DNA of 33,529 nt from the NCBI GenBank assembly GCA_014378705.1, contig JACMND010000038.1:1-33529 (forward strand), in the 5' to 3' direction. The notes beneath the pieces were generated by a model. It was not told where the DNA came from and made no database searches. It was given only the letters and a program-made list of their open reading frames with translations. The DNA is from Pedobacter sp. (GTDB taxonomy: Bacteria > Bacteroidota > Bacteroidia > Sphingobacteriales > Sphingobacteriaceae). Made by a program: the position numbers and the translations under genes. Shown piece by piece: positions 33,411-33,529 of the stretch (positions are counted from its first letter, which is position 1; each line of letters starts with the position of its first letter).

Positions 33411-33529
33411 TTATTGAAGGATTTCCGCCAGTTCGGTTATGACATTAAATTCTTTGATATTGCTTTCGATATCAGGAACCTCCGCTATAAACACACCAGC
33501 TTTTGTTAAAAGGTGCTGGTTATCCAGCA
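33411..33529 (-). CDS. C-terminal end of an unidentified leftward gene (runs off the right edge)
   Basis: The reverse strand is open from the right edge to a TAA at 33413-33411, giving 38 residues (ends FNVITELAEILQ, with KAGVFIAEVPDIESNI before it). Composition is that of a normal coding frame (amphipathic, no rare-residue clusters). I do not recognise the family. Most of the protein lies outside the window, and no terminator is visible after the stop. Confidence 0.6.
   Translation of the reverse strand, partial: LDNQHLLTKAGVFIAEVPDIESNIKEFNVITELAEILQ

Noticed and set aside
1-33529. Phage or mobile-element origin suggested by the CI-like S24 repressor
   Set aside because: No integrase, transposase, terminase, attachment-site repeat or tRNA is in the window, and flanking genes are ordinary chromosomal genes.

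Overview
The window is a stretch of a Bacteroidota chromosome, most likely Sphingobacteriales (Pedobacter/Mucilaginibacter-like). The reasons are a SusC/SusD pair, AT-rich spacers, -7 boxes of the TAnnTTTG type, and several families with Bacteroidota-type architecture: an LptD-like protein of 873 residues, a peptidase/propeller/barrel fusion, and a phoH-purC-STAS-rnz run. The placement rests on protein character and recall only; there is no rRNA in the window. I see no tRNA, CRISPR array, insertion sequence, prophage or integron. The window looks like ordinary core chromosome with a few less-described loci.

Layout. 1-503: the N-terminal part of a 3-hydroxybutyryl-CoA dehydrogenase, running off the left edge. 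787-5183: an orphan SusC/SusD pair closed by a strong hairpin. 5287-6518: an S24-type (LexA/CI-like) repressor divergent from a degenerate GIY-YIG protein, with two facing promoters and repeated half-sites between them. 6520-7802: a lipoprotein MsrB and a FAS1 protein. 8085-13792: a large surface protein (zinc peptidase, TolB-like propeller, Omp85-like barrel) and a class A penicillin-binding protein. 13917-14795: polyphosphate kinase 2. 14828-16818: an omega-amidase and methionine aminotransferase pair. 16903-17670: a queuosine-precursor transporter. 17780-18256: an unknown exported basic protein. 18421-21429: free Met-R-sulfoxide reductase, 3-methyladenine glycosylase, a PNPOx-like stress protein and kynureninase, all rightward. 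21416-22476: an ABM-domain protein and a DUF62 SAM hydrolase. 22580-25919: PhoH, PurC, a STAS protein and RNase Z. 25932-30500: MlaD-like and amidase genes divergent from LptD. 30502-33238: CinA and a 2-oxo acid dehydrogenase E2. 33411-33529: the C-terminus of an unidentified leftward gene.

How the genes work together. One theme is the envelope: PBP1A, amidase, MCE/MlaD, LptD-like, SusCD and the peptidase-barrel fusion. A second is methionine chemistry: MsrB for protein-bound and MsrC for free methionine sulfoxide, aminotransferase plus omega-amidase for the keto acid of methionine, and a DUF62 enzyme that in studied relatives releases methionine from SAM. Several convergent gene ends nearly touch or overlap with no visible terminator. 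The most unusual locus is the S24 repressor/GIY-YIG pair at 5.3-6.5 kb. I cannot claim a wholly new system from sequence alone, but that shared control region and the loss of nuclease residues deserve a look.
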